NCBI GenBank assembly: GCA_038501625.1
Contig: JAZAYU010000883.1
Coordinates: 62,001 to 126,000, forward strand
Source of the DNA: Corbicula japonica
Lineage: Eukaryota; Mollusca; Bivalvia; Venerida; Cyrenidae
DNA: 64,000 nucleotides
Reading direction: 5' to 3'
In this document: positions 1 to 12,600 of the stretch, in pieces
Position numbering within the stretch: the first letter of the stretch is position 1
Layout of the letters: the number at the start of each line of letters is the position of its first letter
The notes under the pieces: model-generated
Told to the model about the DNA's origin: nothing
Seen by the model: only the letters and a program-made list of their open reading frames with translations
The model's database searches: none
Position numbers and translations under genes: made by a program

Positions 1-71
1 TAAGCATGTTAACATACTTTGTTCGTCTATCACTTATAATATAAGATTTGTAGATACAAAAACAAATATGA

Positions 72-883
72 CTAAGGATGATATTTACGCCATCCTTTTT
101 CCAAGGTCTTCATTTGTTTTCGAAAACCACAATTTTCAAAAACTACTGCTAGTTTACTCCAGAAAACATCCAAATAACTACATTCCAAGAAAAAATGGGA
201 TATATCCTCGTACAGGAAGCAGTGTTTGCATAAAGGCGAGTCTAATATTTTCCAAGTGAATAGATTTTCATTTGTTGGGATGATTTTGTGAATAAGTTTG
301 AATTTGCATTGCTTTAATCTATTGTCAACGATTATTTTGTTCATGATAGAGTAGAACGACTGCCATTCAATTTTGTGATTTAACACAGCTTCCCAGTAGG
401 AATGTATGTATGGTTTTTGAAACTTTTTTTTCAATGTTTTGAATTAATGCTATGTAAATCCGTATTTTGTATTTTAATGCAAAATGTTGTATTCACAGCA
501 GTATTCTTTGATGCGACCGATTTCAACGAGTTTTTTCCAAGTTGACGGTAAAGAGTTTCTTAATATGCTTACTTCAGATATCCTGTTCAACTTGTTTTTC
601 AGTTTATTAAATAAAATGTTTGATCAATTTCCCTATTTTCGTCTATGATATCATTAACAAAAATAAAACCTGAATTTATCCAAGCAGTGAATATAAGACA
701 TTTTCCTTTGAATTTAATAAACCTATTTCCCAATATAATTTGTTTTCTAAAATCTGCGAAACTTTTCAAACTATTTTTTATTCTTTCATTTGATATTTCT
801 GTCCAAGCTTCTATAATACTTTTATAGAAGTCTGGAATAGAATAACGTACAGTAGGAAGGGATTTAAAAGAGTCTAAGTTCAT
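72..883 (-). pseudogene. LINE ORF2 C-terminus with zinc-knuckle (zf-RVT-like) segment
   Basis: Two open blocks, 883-599 and 434-72. The second contains FKLIHKIIPTNENLFTWKI followed by LCKHCFLYEDISHFFLECSY, a CxxC...HxxxxC pattern typical of the C-terminus of L1-like ORF2. Just upstream (about 1040-950) the segment KGGLEMIDIDSF is also recognisable. The blocks are separated by frameshifts. Confidence 0.85.
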
Positions 884-1051
884 ATCAAATATGAGTTAGT
901 CTTTTCCATATTGATTTAGGTAAAATTCCGGTATGACCTTCCAGTTAGCTTTAATATTGTTATGATCCTTTAAAGATTTAACCCATTTCAATTTTAAAGA
1001 TTTTGCAAAAGAATCAATATCTATCATTTCAAGTCCACCTTTTAGTTATTT

Positions 1052-3705
1052 CCCTATTAGGGTATTTCTTTTGATTTTTTCACTCTTGTCATTCCAAGGA
1101 ATTTAAAGAGCATGCTGTTCGCTGCATCTGCTATTGTTTTAGGGAGGTAAAGCGACTGGAGTAAGTATGTTAATTTTGGAAGGATTAACGATTTAATTAT
1201 CATTATCTTACCATATAACGTTAGATTTCTACTCTTCCATTTATTTAAAAGGTACTGACAGGTTTCTAATTTATTTTTCCAATTGAGTTCTTCACACGTT
1301 TTATTATCGATTCCAAAATATACCCCGAGAGCTTTGACCTGATTTTTAAAAGAAATTCCATTGCTATTTTGTTTTTTGTTTTTGAAGTTTCCGATCCACA
1401 ACCCTTCGGTTTTATTTATATTTAGTTCAAGACCAGAATAAATGCCAAATGATCTAATAATATTAAGAGCGGCCTTTATTTCATCTTCACCTTTTAAAAA
1501 TAACGTTGTATCGTCAGCTAGTTGAGAAATTTTTATGTCAATCATGCTCCGCGTGTTAATATTTTTTAATTGATATGCCTTCGATATCTGTACTTGATCT
1601 AATTTTCGTTGCCATGACTTCTGTTATTATTATAAATAAAAGAGCGGATAAAAGACAACCTGGTCTTATACCACGTGACAAATTGAAGAAATTTGATTTC
1701 CAGCCGTTGTTTAAAACACACGCCGTAATATTACTATAAAATGTCTTAATCAATTTAATAAAAGTTTATTTAAATCCGAATTTTTCTAGAACTGCTATCA
1801 TAAAATGCCATTCAACAGTATCAAATGCCTTCTTAAAATCAAGAAATAAAATTGCACCATCTAAATTCTGCATATCGGTATAATCGATTATGTCTTCGAT
1901 TTGCCTTATGTTATAACCAATAAACCTTTTAGTTTTTGCCCTATTAGGGTATTTCTTTGATTTTTTCACTCTTGTCATTCCAAAGGAATTTAAAGAGCAT
2001 TCTGTTCGCTGCATCTGCTATTGTTTTAGGGAGGTAAAGCGACTGGAGTAAGTATGTTAATTTTGGAAGGATTAACGATTTAATTATCATTATCTTACCA
2101 GATAACGTTAAATTTCTACTCTTCCATTTATTTAAAAGGTACTGACAGGTTTCTAAATCATTTTTCCGCTTTTAATTCTTCACACGTTTTATTATCGATT
2201 CCAAAATATACCCCGAGAGCTTTGACCTGATTTTTAAAAGAAATTCCATTGCTATTTTGTTTTTTGTTTTTAAAGTTTCCGATCCACAACCCTTCGGTTT
2301 TGTTTATATTTAGTTCAAGACCAGAATAAATGCCAAATGATCTAATAATATTAAGAGCGGCTTTTATTTCATCTTCACGTTTTAAAAATAACGTTGTATC
2401 GTCAGCTAGTTGAGAAATTTTTATGTTAATCATGCTCCGCGTGTTAATATTTTTTAATTGGTATGCCTTCGATATCTGTACTTGATCTAATTTTCGTTGC
2501 CATGACTTCTGCTATTATTATAAATAAAAGAGCGGATAAAAGACAACCTTGTCTTATACCACGTGACAAATTGAAGAAATTTGATTTCCAGACGTTGTTT
2601 AAAACACACGCCGTAATATTACTATAAAATGTCTTAATCAATTTAATAAAAGTTTATTTAAATCCGAATTTTTCTAGAACTACTATCATAAAATGCCATT
2701 CAACAGTATCAAATGCCTTCTTAAAATCAAGAAATAAAATTGCACCATCTAAATTCTGCATATCGGTATAATCGATTATGTCTTCGATTTGCCTTATGTT
2801 ATAACCAATAAACCTTTTAGTTTTTTCCCTATTAGGGTATTTCATTTGAATTTTTCACTCTTGTCATTCCAAAGGAATTTAAAGAGCATTCTGTTCGCTG
2901 CATCTGCTATTGTTTTAGGGAGGTAAAGCGACTGGAGTAAGTATGTTAATTTTGGAAGGATTAACGATTTAATTATCATTATCTTACCATATAACGTTAA
3001 ATTTCTACTCTTCCATTTATTTAAAAGGTACTGACAGGTTCCTAAATCATTTTTCCGCTTTTAATTCTTCACACGTTTTATTATCGATTCCAAAATATAC
3101 CCCGAGAGCTTTGACCTGATTTTTAAAAGAAATTCCATTGCTATTTTGTTTTTTGTTTTTAAAGTTTCCGATCCACAACCCTTCGATTTTATTTATTTTT
3201 AGTTCAAGACCAGAATAAATGCCAAATGATCTAATAATATTAAGAGCGGCCTTTATTTCATCTTCACGTTTTAAAAATAACGTTGTATCGTCAGCTAGTT
3301 GAGAAATTTTTATGTTAAACATGCTCCGCGTGTTAATATTTTTAATTGATATGCCTTCGTTATCTGTACTTGATCTAATTTTCGTTGCCATGACTTCTGC
3401 TATTATTATAAATAAAAGAGCGGATAAAGGACAACCTTGTCTTATACCACGTGACAAATTGAAGAAATTTGATTTCCAGCCGTTGTTTAAAACACACGCC
3501 GTAATATTACTATAAAATGTCTTAATCCATTTAATAAAAGTTTATTTAAATCCGAATTTTTCTAGAACTGCTATCATAAAATGCCATTCAACAGTATCAA
3601 ATGCCTTCTTAAAATCAAGAAATAAAATTGCACCATCTAAATTCTGCATATTCGGTGCATTCGATTATGTCTTCGATTTGCCTTATGTTACAACCAATAA
3701 ACCTA
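1052..3705 (-). repeat. three tandem copies (~888 bp) of the LINE reverse transcriptase palm
   Basis: The marker ccctattagg starts at 1052, 1939 and 2827, giving units of 887 and 888 bp; the third copy ends near 3705. Each unit encodes the same minus-strand block: FLDFKKAFDTVEW (motif A), SRGIRQGC (motif B), QLADDTTLFL (motif C) and the thumb. The copies differ by only a few scattered bases. Outside the array the LINE continues normally on both sides, so the duplication lies inside one element. All copies read LADD rather than the usual YADD or FADD. Tandem segmental duplication after insertion and an assembly artefact are both possible. Confidence 0.93.
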
Positions 3706-3719
3706 TTTTTAATAAACCC

Positions 3720-4183
3720 TTGTTGGTCCATACTAACTGTTTTAGGAAGTACAATCTAAAGTTGCATTGCTAAAACTTTGGCTGCAATGTTATAGTCAAT
3801 ATTTAAAAGTGAGATCGGTCTCCAATTGTCTAAGTTTTCAGGGACCCCTTTTTAAAATTTAATAAAAATACGCCCTGTTTTTGTGTATATGATAAGTGTC
3901 CTTTCTGAAAGCTCTCATTTAAACTCTGAGTAACCAAATTACCGATTTTATTCCAAAATTTAAGATAAAATTCTAATTTTAAGCCGTCGAGACACGGACT
4001 TTTGTTTAGCTTCATTTCGCGGATAGCATTAAAACATTCATCAACAGTAAATAAACCTTCACAGTGGTCGGCTGCTTCCGAACTTAAAACATTTTGTAAT
4101 TGTATAGTATCAAGATATTCGCATGGGTTTGACTCGTTAACTGAGCGATATAAGTTTTCGAAAAAATTGACTTCTTCTTTCAA
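3720..4183 (-). pseudogene. LINE reverse transcriptase, fingers region
   Basis: Contains the RT entry block MKLNKSPCLDGLKLEFYLKF and NESFQKGHLS, then QGVFLLNFKKGS; after a break come ENLDNWRPISLLN and IDYNIAAKVLA. These match motifs 0-2 of L1-like RTs. Frame is lost near 3840. Confidence 0.85.
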
Positions 4184-4619
4184 AAATACTGTGAATATCT
4201 GTTATTTGTTTTCCCTTTACTTTAAGTGAACTCAAAACTTTCCTTTTTTGTCTAGAAGTTTCAACATTTAAAAAGAATTTAGAATTTTTTTCACCTTTCT
4301 CTAGCAATTGTATTCGAGATCGGATTTGGGCACCTTTCATTTTAAAAGTATATATTTCTTCTATTTCACTTTCTAAATTGGAGATTTCTGTATTATCGTT
4401 TGTATTTGTATTAGTTTTATTGTAAAGAATATTAAGCCTGTTTTCTAACCACTGTAATCTATTTTGTCTATCTCTCGCTTTTAATTTCGCATATTTAATA
4501 GAAAGTTCTCTTATTTTACATTTACAAAGATCCCACTTTTGTTGATAATCGTTCATATTTTCAGTTTCGATTGAGTCAACAAGATTTGTGATTATTTCTA
4601 TATATTCTACATCGTTCAA
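4137..4619 (-). pseudogene. LINE ORF2 linker between endonuclease and RT
   Basis: An open stretch of 160 codons, Lys/Glu rich with predicted coiled-coil character. It contains AQIRSRIQLLEKGEKNSKFF, the block that normally lies directly before the reverse transcriptase in L1-like ORF2. It is part of the dead LINE and not an independent gene. Confidence 0.8.
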
Positions 4620-4679
4620 GTACGAATTGTTTAGTTTCCAAAAGCCTGAGCCTATTTTTGAACATGGTTTAATTTTTAA

Positions 4680-4990
4680 AGAAATTGCAAGGTGGCCTTA
4701 TATCTGAGGAGAGAATAGAAGGTAATAAGTTTTCATCTATAAGCCAAAAATCAATTCTACTTTTTCTATGCTCGATTTTCTACGCCAAGTAAATTGCTTA
4801 ATGTTTTTATTAAGAACTTTCCAAATATCTATAAGATTGTGCGTTTTCATCATTTTTGTTAAGTTTTTAGAAATAATCTTTACTGGTTAAAAGCTTATTC
4901 TATCATCTGTATTTAAAATGTCATTTAAGTCTCTGCCAATAATGTTAATTCCTTGTGATTTGTCAATCAAAAGGTCAGAAATTTTGTCTT
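4680..4990 (-). pseudogene. LINE endonuclease C-terminal fragment
   Basis: Minus-strand translation gives IIGRDLNDILNTDDR (the GDFN-type motif of the APE-like endonuclease) and, after breaks, FTWRRKSSIEK followed by RIDFWLIDE, the usual end of this domain. In-frame stops and frame changes show it is broken. The upstream part of the endonuclease is absent. Confidence 0.8.
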
Positions 4991-5369
4991 ACCTTCAATT
5001 TAAAGCAGCTTAACGTATATGAATTGAAATAACTAAGGACGACTTAAACACACAGCTTGAAGACGACGAAGTTACACAAGCACCCAAACTTTATAATGTT
5101 GTTTTAGAATGGTATTTTTACACGTTATAAATATGATCAAGTTAATATATTTTCTGTTCCGTTTCGATACAGGAATATATCAATTGAAACTTTCAAATAA
5201 GATTTCTTGGGCATAAATAACTACGAGCACTCATAATCATGTCAGCATTTGAATCATATAAGAATATTATTCGTGCATTGGCACCAATTCGAATGTGTCG
5301 AACTTCGGTTATCTCGAAAAACACATACACGCCCCAGACTACTTCGACACAACGATTGTTGACTGACGT
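4991..5369. other. intergenic, no gene seen
   Basis: AT-rich sequence between the LINE 5' truncation point and the tandem repeat. I see no exon pair, RNA gene or element end. Confidence 0.5.
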
Positions 5370-5860
5370 ATACTTTTTGGTGTCGCCTGCAATAGCCGGT
5401 ACATAATGATATTATTGTCCGGCGTTTAACATTATAACGTTGAATGTACTTGTCCTATTAACTTAATAAGGTGGATATATGATCACAGGAACAACGCAGT
5501 CTGCTACAACAATAATGATTGCCCGATGTTGAAAATCTACTGAGTTTTGTCCCTTGCAAGCATTTTATTACACTTTATGTTGCATATAACTTTCAAAGTA
5601 TTTGTCCTATAAGTGTAATAATCGGTATATCATGCGAATGACCAAAGACAAAAAGATTGATTCTTCTTATATGTTGTAGTTATTCCATTTTCTATTGATT
5701 AAAAAATGTTGTTTTTTTCATCATAGAAATACTTTGGCATGATAGTTAATTCTCAGAATAAAACATTATGACTTAGCGAAAGGCTATCTATGACAATAAG
5801 TGAGATAGCTCTTGATGCTGATGGACTACCTTTAGTTTAGATCCTTTAAAATGGCTTTAA
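5370..5860. repeat. degenerate tandem repeat shared with 33.0-33.7 kb
   Basis: The block opens with gcctgcaatagccggtac and attgtccggc, then repeats the phrases taactttcaaagta, ttgtcctat, acttaataa and ggatatatca at intervals of roughly 150 bp. The same opening and phrases recur at 33040-33740. It is probably a dispersed element with internal subrepeats. No coding capacity is seen. Confidence 0.5.
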
Positions 5861-6639
5861 ACTGAAACCTTATGTTTCGTGTAACAAGGTAAATTCTTAT
5901 CCTAAAGATGAATCTACATGAAATTTAGTCGCTGTCTCTGATAAGTAATGTTCACAGCATTATTGTATGTGTTCTTTTGGCACTTCCCAATGTCCAGAAA
6001 GTAATCTGTTTTGAGGTATGTGAATTTTAAACAGCAGTCAACACAGGTGTTCCGTGGAACACTGAACTGGTTTTCCGTGTAACAGCAAATTTTAGATCGA
6101 CTAATCAATCTATCTTATTCCCACTAATAAATGCATTTTAATGTTATACAAGAAGAAATTTACCTTTTATTTGTAATGATTGTGTACTCCTTATTATTTT
6201 TTAAAAATAAATTAATTTATAATTATTTGTTTGCTGAAGCAAATATATGATTTATATACAATGTAGTTTACAACTGCTTAAACATGTCCACAAATAACCC
6301 TGAATAAGTCATATTTTAATTATATCATTTTTATGCGCATGCACGTTTGGTGTTCTGTTTATTTGTACCATGTAATACCGCAAAAAAATCTTTGCATTCA
6401 TTAAGTATAAAATATTTTATTCATGATAATATGTGTATTATTAACCAAATATCTTCCTCTGTAACGTTCTTGACGTATCCTATACGATGACAGCTAGTCC
6501 CCACGTTATCAAATTTTATCGAAAACATGGTTTTGTTAATTTGTACAAAACATAGTTTCTACTTATTTAAGTACTACACATCAACAAATAAAGAACTTAC
6601 TTTCAGATGACATGTCCTATACATTTGTAACCCCTTCAT
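5861..6639. other. intergenic, no gene seen
   Basis: AT-rich DNA with short open frames only. The 64-codon minus-strand frame near 5914-6108 has no recognisable motif or splice context. Confidence 0.45.
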
Positions 6640-7689
6640 TGCCGGTAAAACGTTGTTAACTGAACCCCATAGAATAATGACACCAGGTCATTTTTTAAAT
6701 TTTATATAACAAAATGAACCATTCCTATAATATAATACCCCCCCCCCCTGATAAAAATTTACTCCCCAATATTATTTATAAAATAGTGACCTCCTGGTCA
6801 TAAATTTATAACCCTTTGGTTCTAATATTATGATACCCGGTCATAATATTATGACACCCCGGTCACTTCAGTTAGGACGAAGAGTAACTGTGATAGAATA
6901 ACTATCTCGTGGTAATCTTTGTAAGAAAAAATACTGACTAAGGGCAACGGTCCCGATTATAACCGGATTTCCTTATAGATTACTCACGGGGTATTAACGG
7001 TAGTAGATGTAACCTAATGAACCATTCTATATACTTGTTGTTTGGTAGTTGTTGGCCTCATAAGTACTAGACTATATAGACTCTACATGAACAAGTTCCA
7101 AACCTGATTTCTTTATCACCAAGAAAAAATCGTGTGAACTTTGTTTGGTCAAGATTGCGTCAAAATGTATATTCAAAATAACAAATTAACAAATGGGAAA
7201 TATGTATGTATTTAAGCATAGATAAAATTATAGAAAAGAAAAATGTAACAGTAGGAAATAACTCCTGAACGTGTGTAATAAATTCATAATTTTATTTCTG
7301 CACAACAAGGCATTAGTTGTAGTAATCCGTGAAAGTTTAAATCAACTCAATTCGTCCAATACTGAATAAAGAGTTGCGGTAACAAAAAATGTTGCACGTA
7401 CTCAGGCACGGATTGACGCAAGCACGTGTGCAAAAACCATATTTTCCTCGGTGCCTATCGGTAGCGAGAATTAAGTTCTATGTTTGCATTTAACTTTGAG
7501 GTAGGGTTAGGTATTGGCTTAGGGGCAGTTATTCTATGGGGGTCACAATGCTATTTGAGGGTCATTTTTTACGTGTGATGAAGTCATAATAATTTGACCA
7601 CCATATTATGACCGGAGAGTTACTATTCTATATAAGATAATGACCTGGGATTGTTATTGTTTGGGTCAGTTTACAACGTTACACCGGCA
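6640..7689. mobile_element. 1.05-kb terminal-inverted-repeat element, non-autonomous
   Basis: The left end (tgccggtaaaacgttgttaa and onward, about 50 bp) is an imperfect inverted copy of the right end, which reads tgccggtgtaacgttgtaaa on the minus strand. Both arms continue into aataatgacaccaggtcat and its counterpart. Internally the motif taatattatgacaccccggtc recurs in both orientations. A poly-C tract lies near 6740. No transposase remnant is visible and the target duplication is unclear, so the superfamily is undetermined. Confidence 0.65.
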
Positions 7690-9605
7690 TCAAGTAAGCA
7701 TGATAATATGGTATTATTGAATTTGATAAAATGGTAGGAATTGAAACAGCATGTCGTTAATGTTTCTCCAGATAAATCTCACCTACCAGTTTGTTAACTT
7801 AATGTAAGCAGTAAAATTGTTTTGCTCAAAACAGCTAAAGGAAAAATGGCGAACGTAAGTGTGAATAAATTGAAGAAAACTCATACAATATCCTTGAATA
7901 ACATTGATTATAAAGTTTGTTTTTTTGTTTTTGTTTTTTAAAGACAAGAAAAAAAACCCTTTCGCTTTAACATTTTGAGTAAATAAAAACTGAATATTTG
8001 AATATAAATAATTCCAAAGACATCTTTAAACATTACAGGAACATTACTTTTAACAAGACAAGCATAACTAGTCATAACTATGCAAGTAGAGTATGCAAAT
8101 TTGTTTTCGGTCTTCCTCCAAAGCTTTCGCTCTGCAACCAAATCATTCGGTACTATACCTCTTGAGAAATGTGCATTAATCATGTAAATTAAAGATAACC
8201 ATTGCAGCAGTTTCCAGCTACCGGTATTCGATCTATATGCAACATAGAAATACTTTTTGAAAGCAGTAAACATGGTAAATGAACAAAATAAAGTCGAATT
8301 TAGAATTCCAAAATCAATATTATTGCAGTCACAGATCAACAGAGCGAATAACGGTACTAGTTTACGAGGTTTAAACAGTTTATACAGAAGAATGGAAACG
8401 AAACAGGTACGTTAAAAGGGTTAAACTTTTAATTTGTATTTTAAACATATTTATTGTTTTCAGGTACATGATTTAAACAATCTAACCACTAAATTTAACA
8501 CTAAAAACTTCTTTTTTTTAATATTGACGTATTTTGCATTTTTACTTATTTGTTAATACACGTTTAATTGGCATGTCACCTAATAATAGTCTCGTAAAAA
8601 AGGGAGGAATCCCAGTTAAGGGAATTACCAACTTTCGAAATTATCTAATTATACCCGTTTGATTTTGAAAAACCAGATACATTCCATGGAATAGAATTTA
8701 AAATGCCGCTATCTTTATTAGAATCGATTCATTTTCCTTCCTTTTACTTCTTATGCGGCGTTCTGTTTATTTACTATTACCCATAGTACCCTTTAATTAC
8801 GTGAAAGTTTATTTTTAGACATTTTTGGACTACATAAACACATTCGGGAAAAAAACAGTGTAATTAACAGGACACTTGACTAATTGAATCTTTGCATTCA
8901 AATGAGGATTGTATTTAAAAGGTAATAAACATTCAAAAACAAACAGGTGTTGGTAATATGTGAACTATACAGTCATTTTGTTTTAATTTAAAACAAATAG
9001 TTACATGTAAAATAACTGAACTAACTATCACTTTTGTTTGAAGGTGAAAAAGGAAACTAAATTGGGAAACCTGCATGACATGTATCAGTATAATTATTTA
9101 CGGGAAGTCAATTTGTAAAAGGATAAAAAGCAAAATTGTTTTAATATGGATACCGTTAAATTATTACTACGGGTCATTTAGTGTTTTATGATCAATGCGG
9201 TAATCCAGTGAAATAAGCGTACACAAGAAACAAAAAAAGAAATCGGACTGAAAATAATTGAGCCTGATCACAGGCAGGAATGGGTGAACATATAAAGAAT
9301 ATTTACTCTTCTTTGTGGCACTAGAAATACAAAGGTTTTATTATAAAAATAAAACAAACGATTTCTACAATCAATGTTCAGATAGCGTTCTTTTAAACGC
9401 TATGTTTAAAAAAAGAAGTATGCACAAAAGTGAAATGAGTCATCTCTTTATTTATATATTTTAGTAGGTTCGAAAACGATTTCTATATCAAAGGTTTTAA
9501 ATCAAGTTTTTTTCCAAAGTGTCTGCTTTATTGATCTGGGGTTCATTAGGACACATTTTGTTGACTTGATATTAAAAGCATATTTTTTCATAAAAAGTTT
9601 GGAAA
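7690..9605. other. intergenic region upstream of gene A, nothing firm
   Basis: AT-rich. The longest frame, 7938-8339 minus, resembles no family known to me and has the composition of chance translation. A non-coding 5' exon of gene A could lie here but cannot be placed. Confidence 0.4.
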
Positions 9606-9642
9606 TATATAAGTATATGCATTTTTATATTTCAGCTGTCAG
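9606..9642 (+). promoter_or_regulatory. possible core promoter of gene A (TATA-like plus initiator-like)
   Basis: TATATAAG at 9606-9613 lies about 30 bases before TTTCAGCTGTCAGT, which could serve as an initiator, with the ATG at 9644. The same TTTCAG also fits a splice acceptor preceding the first coding exon. The sequence does not decide between a promoter here and an upstream non-coding exon. Confidence 0.3.
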
Positions 9643-9692
9643 TATGGTCTTGGTATTGTCAACTTGGCTATTAATCTTCGGATCCGCAATTG
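9636..9692 (+). CDS. gene A exon 1: signal peptide
   Basis: ATG at 9644 opens MVLVLSTWLLIFGSAI, a typical hydrophobic signal sequence, ending in phase 1 before GTATGT. It joins exactly in frame to the V-A-S-F of exon 2. The paralogue on the minus strand has the same layout: a short signal-peptide exon ending in phase 1. Confidence 0.8.
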
Positions 9693-12600
9693 GTATGTAG
9701 TTTTACTCTGCTAGTTAAAGGCTTATTTAAACATTTGCAATTTTAATGTGTTTGTAAACTAACTGTTAAAGGAAGGATCTAATTGAACTTTGAACATAAG
9801 TAAAGATTAAAAGTGCAGGTACTTTAAATATTAAAGTGTTAATGACATTGGAGTAGAGTCGAGTTCGGAAAAACTGATATGTTTGTTAATTACATAAGCT
9901 GTCAGTCCTGAATGACATTGACTGTCAGAGGCGAATCGTTTTTGCCACTTGAGTGCAACATACCTTGACTTTTCATATCAATTTTATAATAAACACACAA
10001 GTACAAGTTGCATTGATTAATTACCTACTAACAACCCAACCTACAACAGTGTTGCGTGAAAAATTGCATGAATATTCGAGTTATCAGAATTTATTTAATG
10101 TTTTTCAGTGAATAATAGAATTTTCCCGGTCAACGTGGTATTTCACTTTTTTCGAACAGTGGAATATCATTTTAATTTTCACCGATTTTTTCACGTTGGT
10201 ACACAAACGCACATAACATACCAAATGAGAACGTTAAGAAAACGGGCTCAAATGTGTTTATTGACGTCAGGACGACATAAACAAGCGGTTTTTGTGCCAT
10301 TTCTTGCAAGTTTTCTGTTAAATTCACGCAAATTTTGCTCTAATAGCATAAAATAAAAGAAAATTTGTTTTACTAGTGAAAAATAGAAATATATTTCACT
10401 CGTGAACTCCGTTATTATGTATTTTCACGAGTGGCTTCGCCACTCGTGAAAATACGAATTCCGGAGCTCACTGGTGAAATATATTTCTTTATTACATGTG
10501 TTACTATAAATAATAAAAAATAATGACCAAAATGCCCGGGTACTTTGCATGATAAAGGGCTGGCCGAAACCTGATATCGCGGGCAGAAATCCCGTATCAC
10601 TATCATTAAACTTTTTCATTTCGATTCCCATTCGAGTTTTTTGGAGCTAGATGCAAGAAGTAACATATTTAAAAAGAACATGCATGCAAACATGAGAAAT
10701 ATTCAAAGAGCGATAAAATGACAAGAGAAACTGAGACGCATAGTACATAGGCCTACCTGGGGATAACCAAGAACAAAAAGCACTTGATCATGTTCCTTCA
10801 TATTTCCTTTAGGCTTTATGCCTATTATTCTTTGAAACAAGATAGGTCTATGCCTTTTATGTTTTTGTTGAATTGAAGCTCGCAGCAGCGATATGAGAAT
10901 GAAACACTCGCAAATAGCAGCCTTAACATACCCTTACCGCTGTAAAACACTTCCAGAATTCACATTTTCACAATCTCATAGATCTATCTTGCAACATTTT
11001 ATCAAATCGTTCGAAGACATAATCACTTAAAAAAATAAAACTAAAAAATCAACTGACAGCAACTTGCTCTTTTACAGTTTGAAAATGTAAACAATCTTTA
11101 ATTACGTCACAAAACTCTAAATGACGTAGTATTGAACGCATTCATCGTGACGTACTGTAGTTAATTAATGAATAGACTAGTGCTCAGTAAATGTATGAAT
11201 TACAGAGCATAAAAATGGCAGACATTGATATCAGCCCGGCACATGTAATAAAGAGGTTATTAACCGGCGTTAAAGGGCCGGGAGGTGATATCGGCCAGGC
11301 CGAGCAACATAGGCCCTCGAGCTAAAGCTCTAGGGCCAATATTGCTCCTCCAAGCCGATATCACCTCCCGGCCCTTGAACACCGGTAAATAATCTCTTAA
11401 TCTTACACTGATTAAAACAAATATTCTCTATATACTACCCTGTCACACGAAATGGGTTGGCACTACATGAATCTAGTTTGATCTGGGGTTATTTTCACAA
11501 TAAAAGCCAAAAAAGGTGACATGTGCATATCAGGTACCGCCACACTTTGAAAACACAGTCTACCAACACAGCCAAAACGTGGAGAGGAAAAGAAAAAGAG
11601 AGCATTGGTTTAAAATATCAATGTCAAATAAGACAACACAAACAATTAAGACTGAAAGCCACTGGACAAGACCAATATTGCAGGTTTTATTGAGCCAGTT
11701 CATGGGCAGACAAGAACACGATACGATTAATAAAAAAACCATACAGAGATTCTACGTACATTTCATATTTGTAAGGTTTCGCTAGGAGAATTACTAAATT
11801 TTGAAATCATGTCTCTGTCATGCAAATTAAGATACAAGCCAACGAAAAATAGTTTAAGGCGTTTTTTGACGGAGATGTTTCTCGTGCAACACCTTACGGG
11901 GTTTATATCTCACAAAGTGTTCGCTTTTCTACAGCTTGCAATAATTATAATGATTTCAATGAACGTAATCTTTGCATAACAGAACACACTTTTGAAACAA
12001 GGTTATCGGTATCACAAATTAAGAAAACCCTTTGCAAGTTTTATCGCAGATACCAAGATTTAATCCAAATATACAGGTGCCGTTTAAAATCACTATAATT
12101 GTAACAAGGTATTTCACAGCAAGTTTTATGGAGATTCTATTTACAAACTTAAGAAAATAAAAGGGAATGTTAACTTCTCCCGGTTATTCGTAAAACCCAT
12201 CTGTAAATTCAAAACGAAAGGTTACCAACATGATACTCTACACAACTCGGCAGACCTGGTGATCAGCCCATCTACAGTTGATCTTTATGCTTACCTCTTT
12301 GGTTGCTCGCGGGGTGGCAGGGGTTTAAGAGTTTATGAAGGTTTATGGGAAAATATTATTTCTTAATATAACATAATATTAATTTCTCGGGCTCTCATTT
12401 TTGTGTCTTCTGAATGTGACATTTCCTAGTATGCGAATTTTTTTTTTAAATCATCAAGCATATCATGATGATAGTGTGCAGAGTTATTTTCCTTTTACAA
12501 ATAACGTATAGAAATTGATTTCGTTTTTTATGTTTCTTCAAAAAATAAAAATCTGAATTAAATCACAATTTCACAATATGTAATTGGGATTACAATGTAT

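Larger units (their letters stand above)
1..4990 (-). mobile_element. 5'-truncated L1-like non-LTR retrotransposon, decayed
   Basis: Read on the minus strand, the pieces occur in the order of an L1-type ORF2: end of the apurinic endonuclease (about 4990-4680), the coiled linker (4619-4137), the fingers and palm of reverse transcriptase (4183-1057), the thumb and connection (883-599) and a C-terminal zinc-knuckle segment (434-72). The endonuclease begins mid-domain, so the 5' end is lost, as is usual for target-primed insertion. Frameshifts and stops separate the blocks, so the copy is dead. The palm part is present three times in tandem (separate entry). The 3' end may lie just beyond base 1. 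The L1-like assignment rests on the FLDFKKAFDTVEW, RGIRQGCPLSALLF and ADDTTLFL motifs. The clade within L1/Tx1 is not resolved. Confidence 0.9.

Noticed and set aside
7938..8339. 133-codon minus-strand frame upstream of gene A
   Set aside because: No recognised motif, no splice context, and AT-rich chance composition (Phe, Ile, Lys, Tyr).
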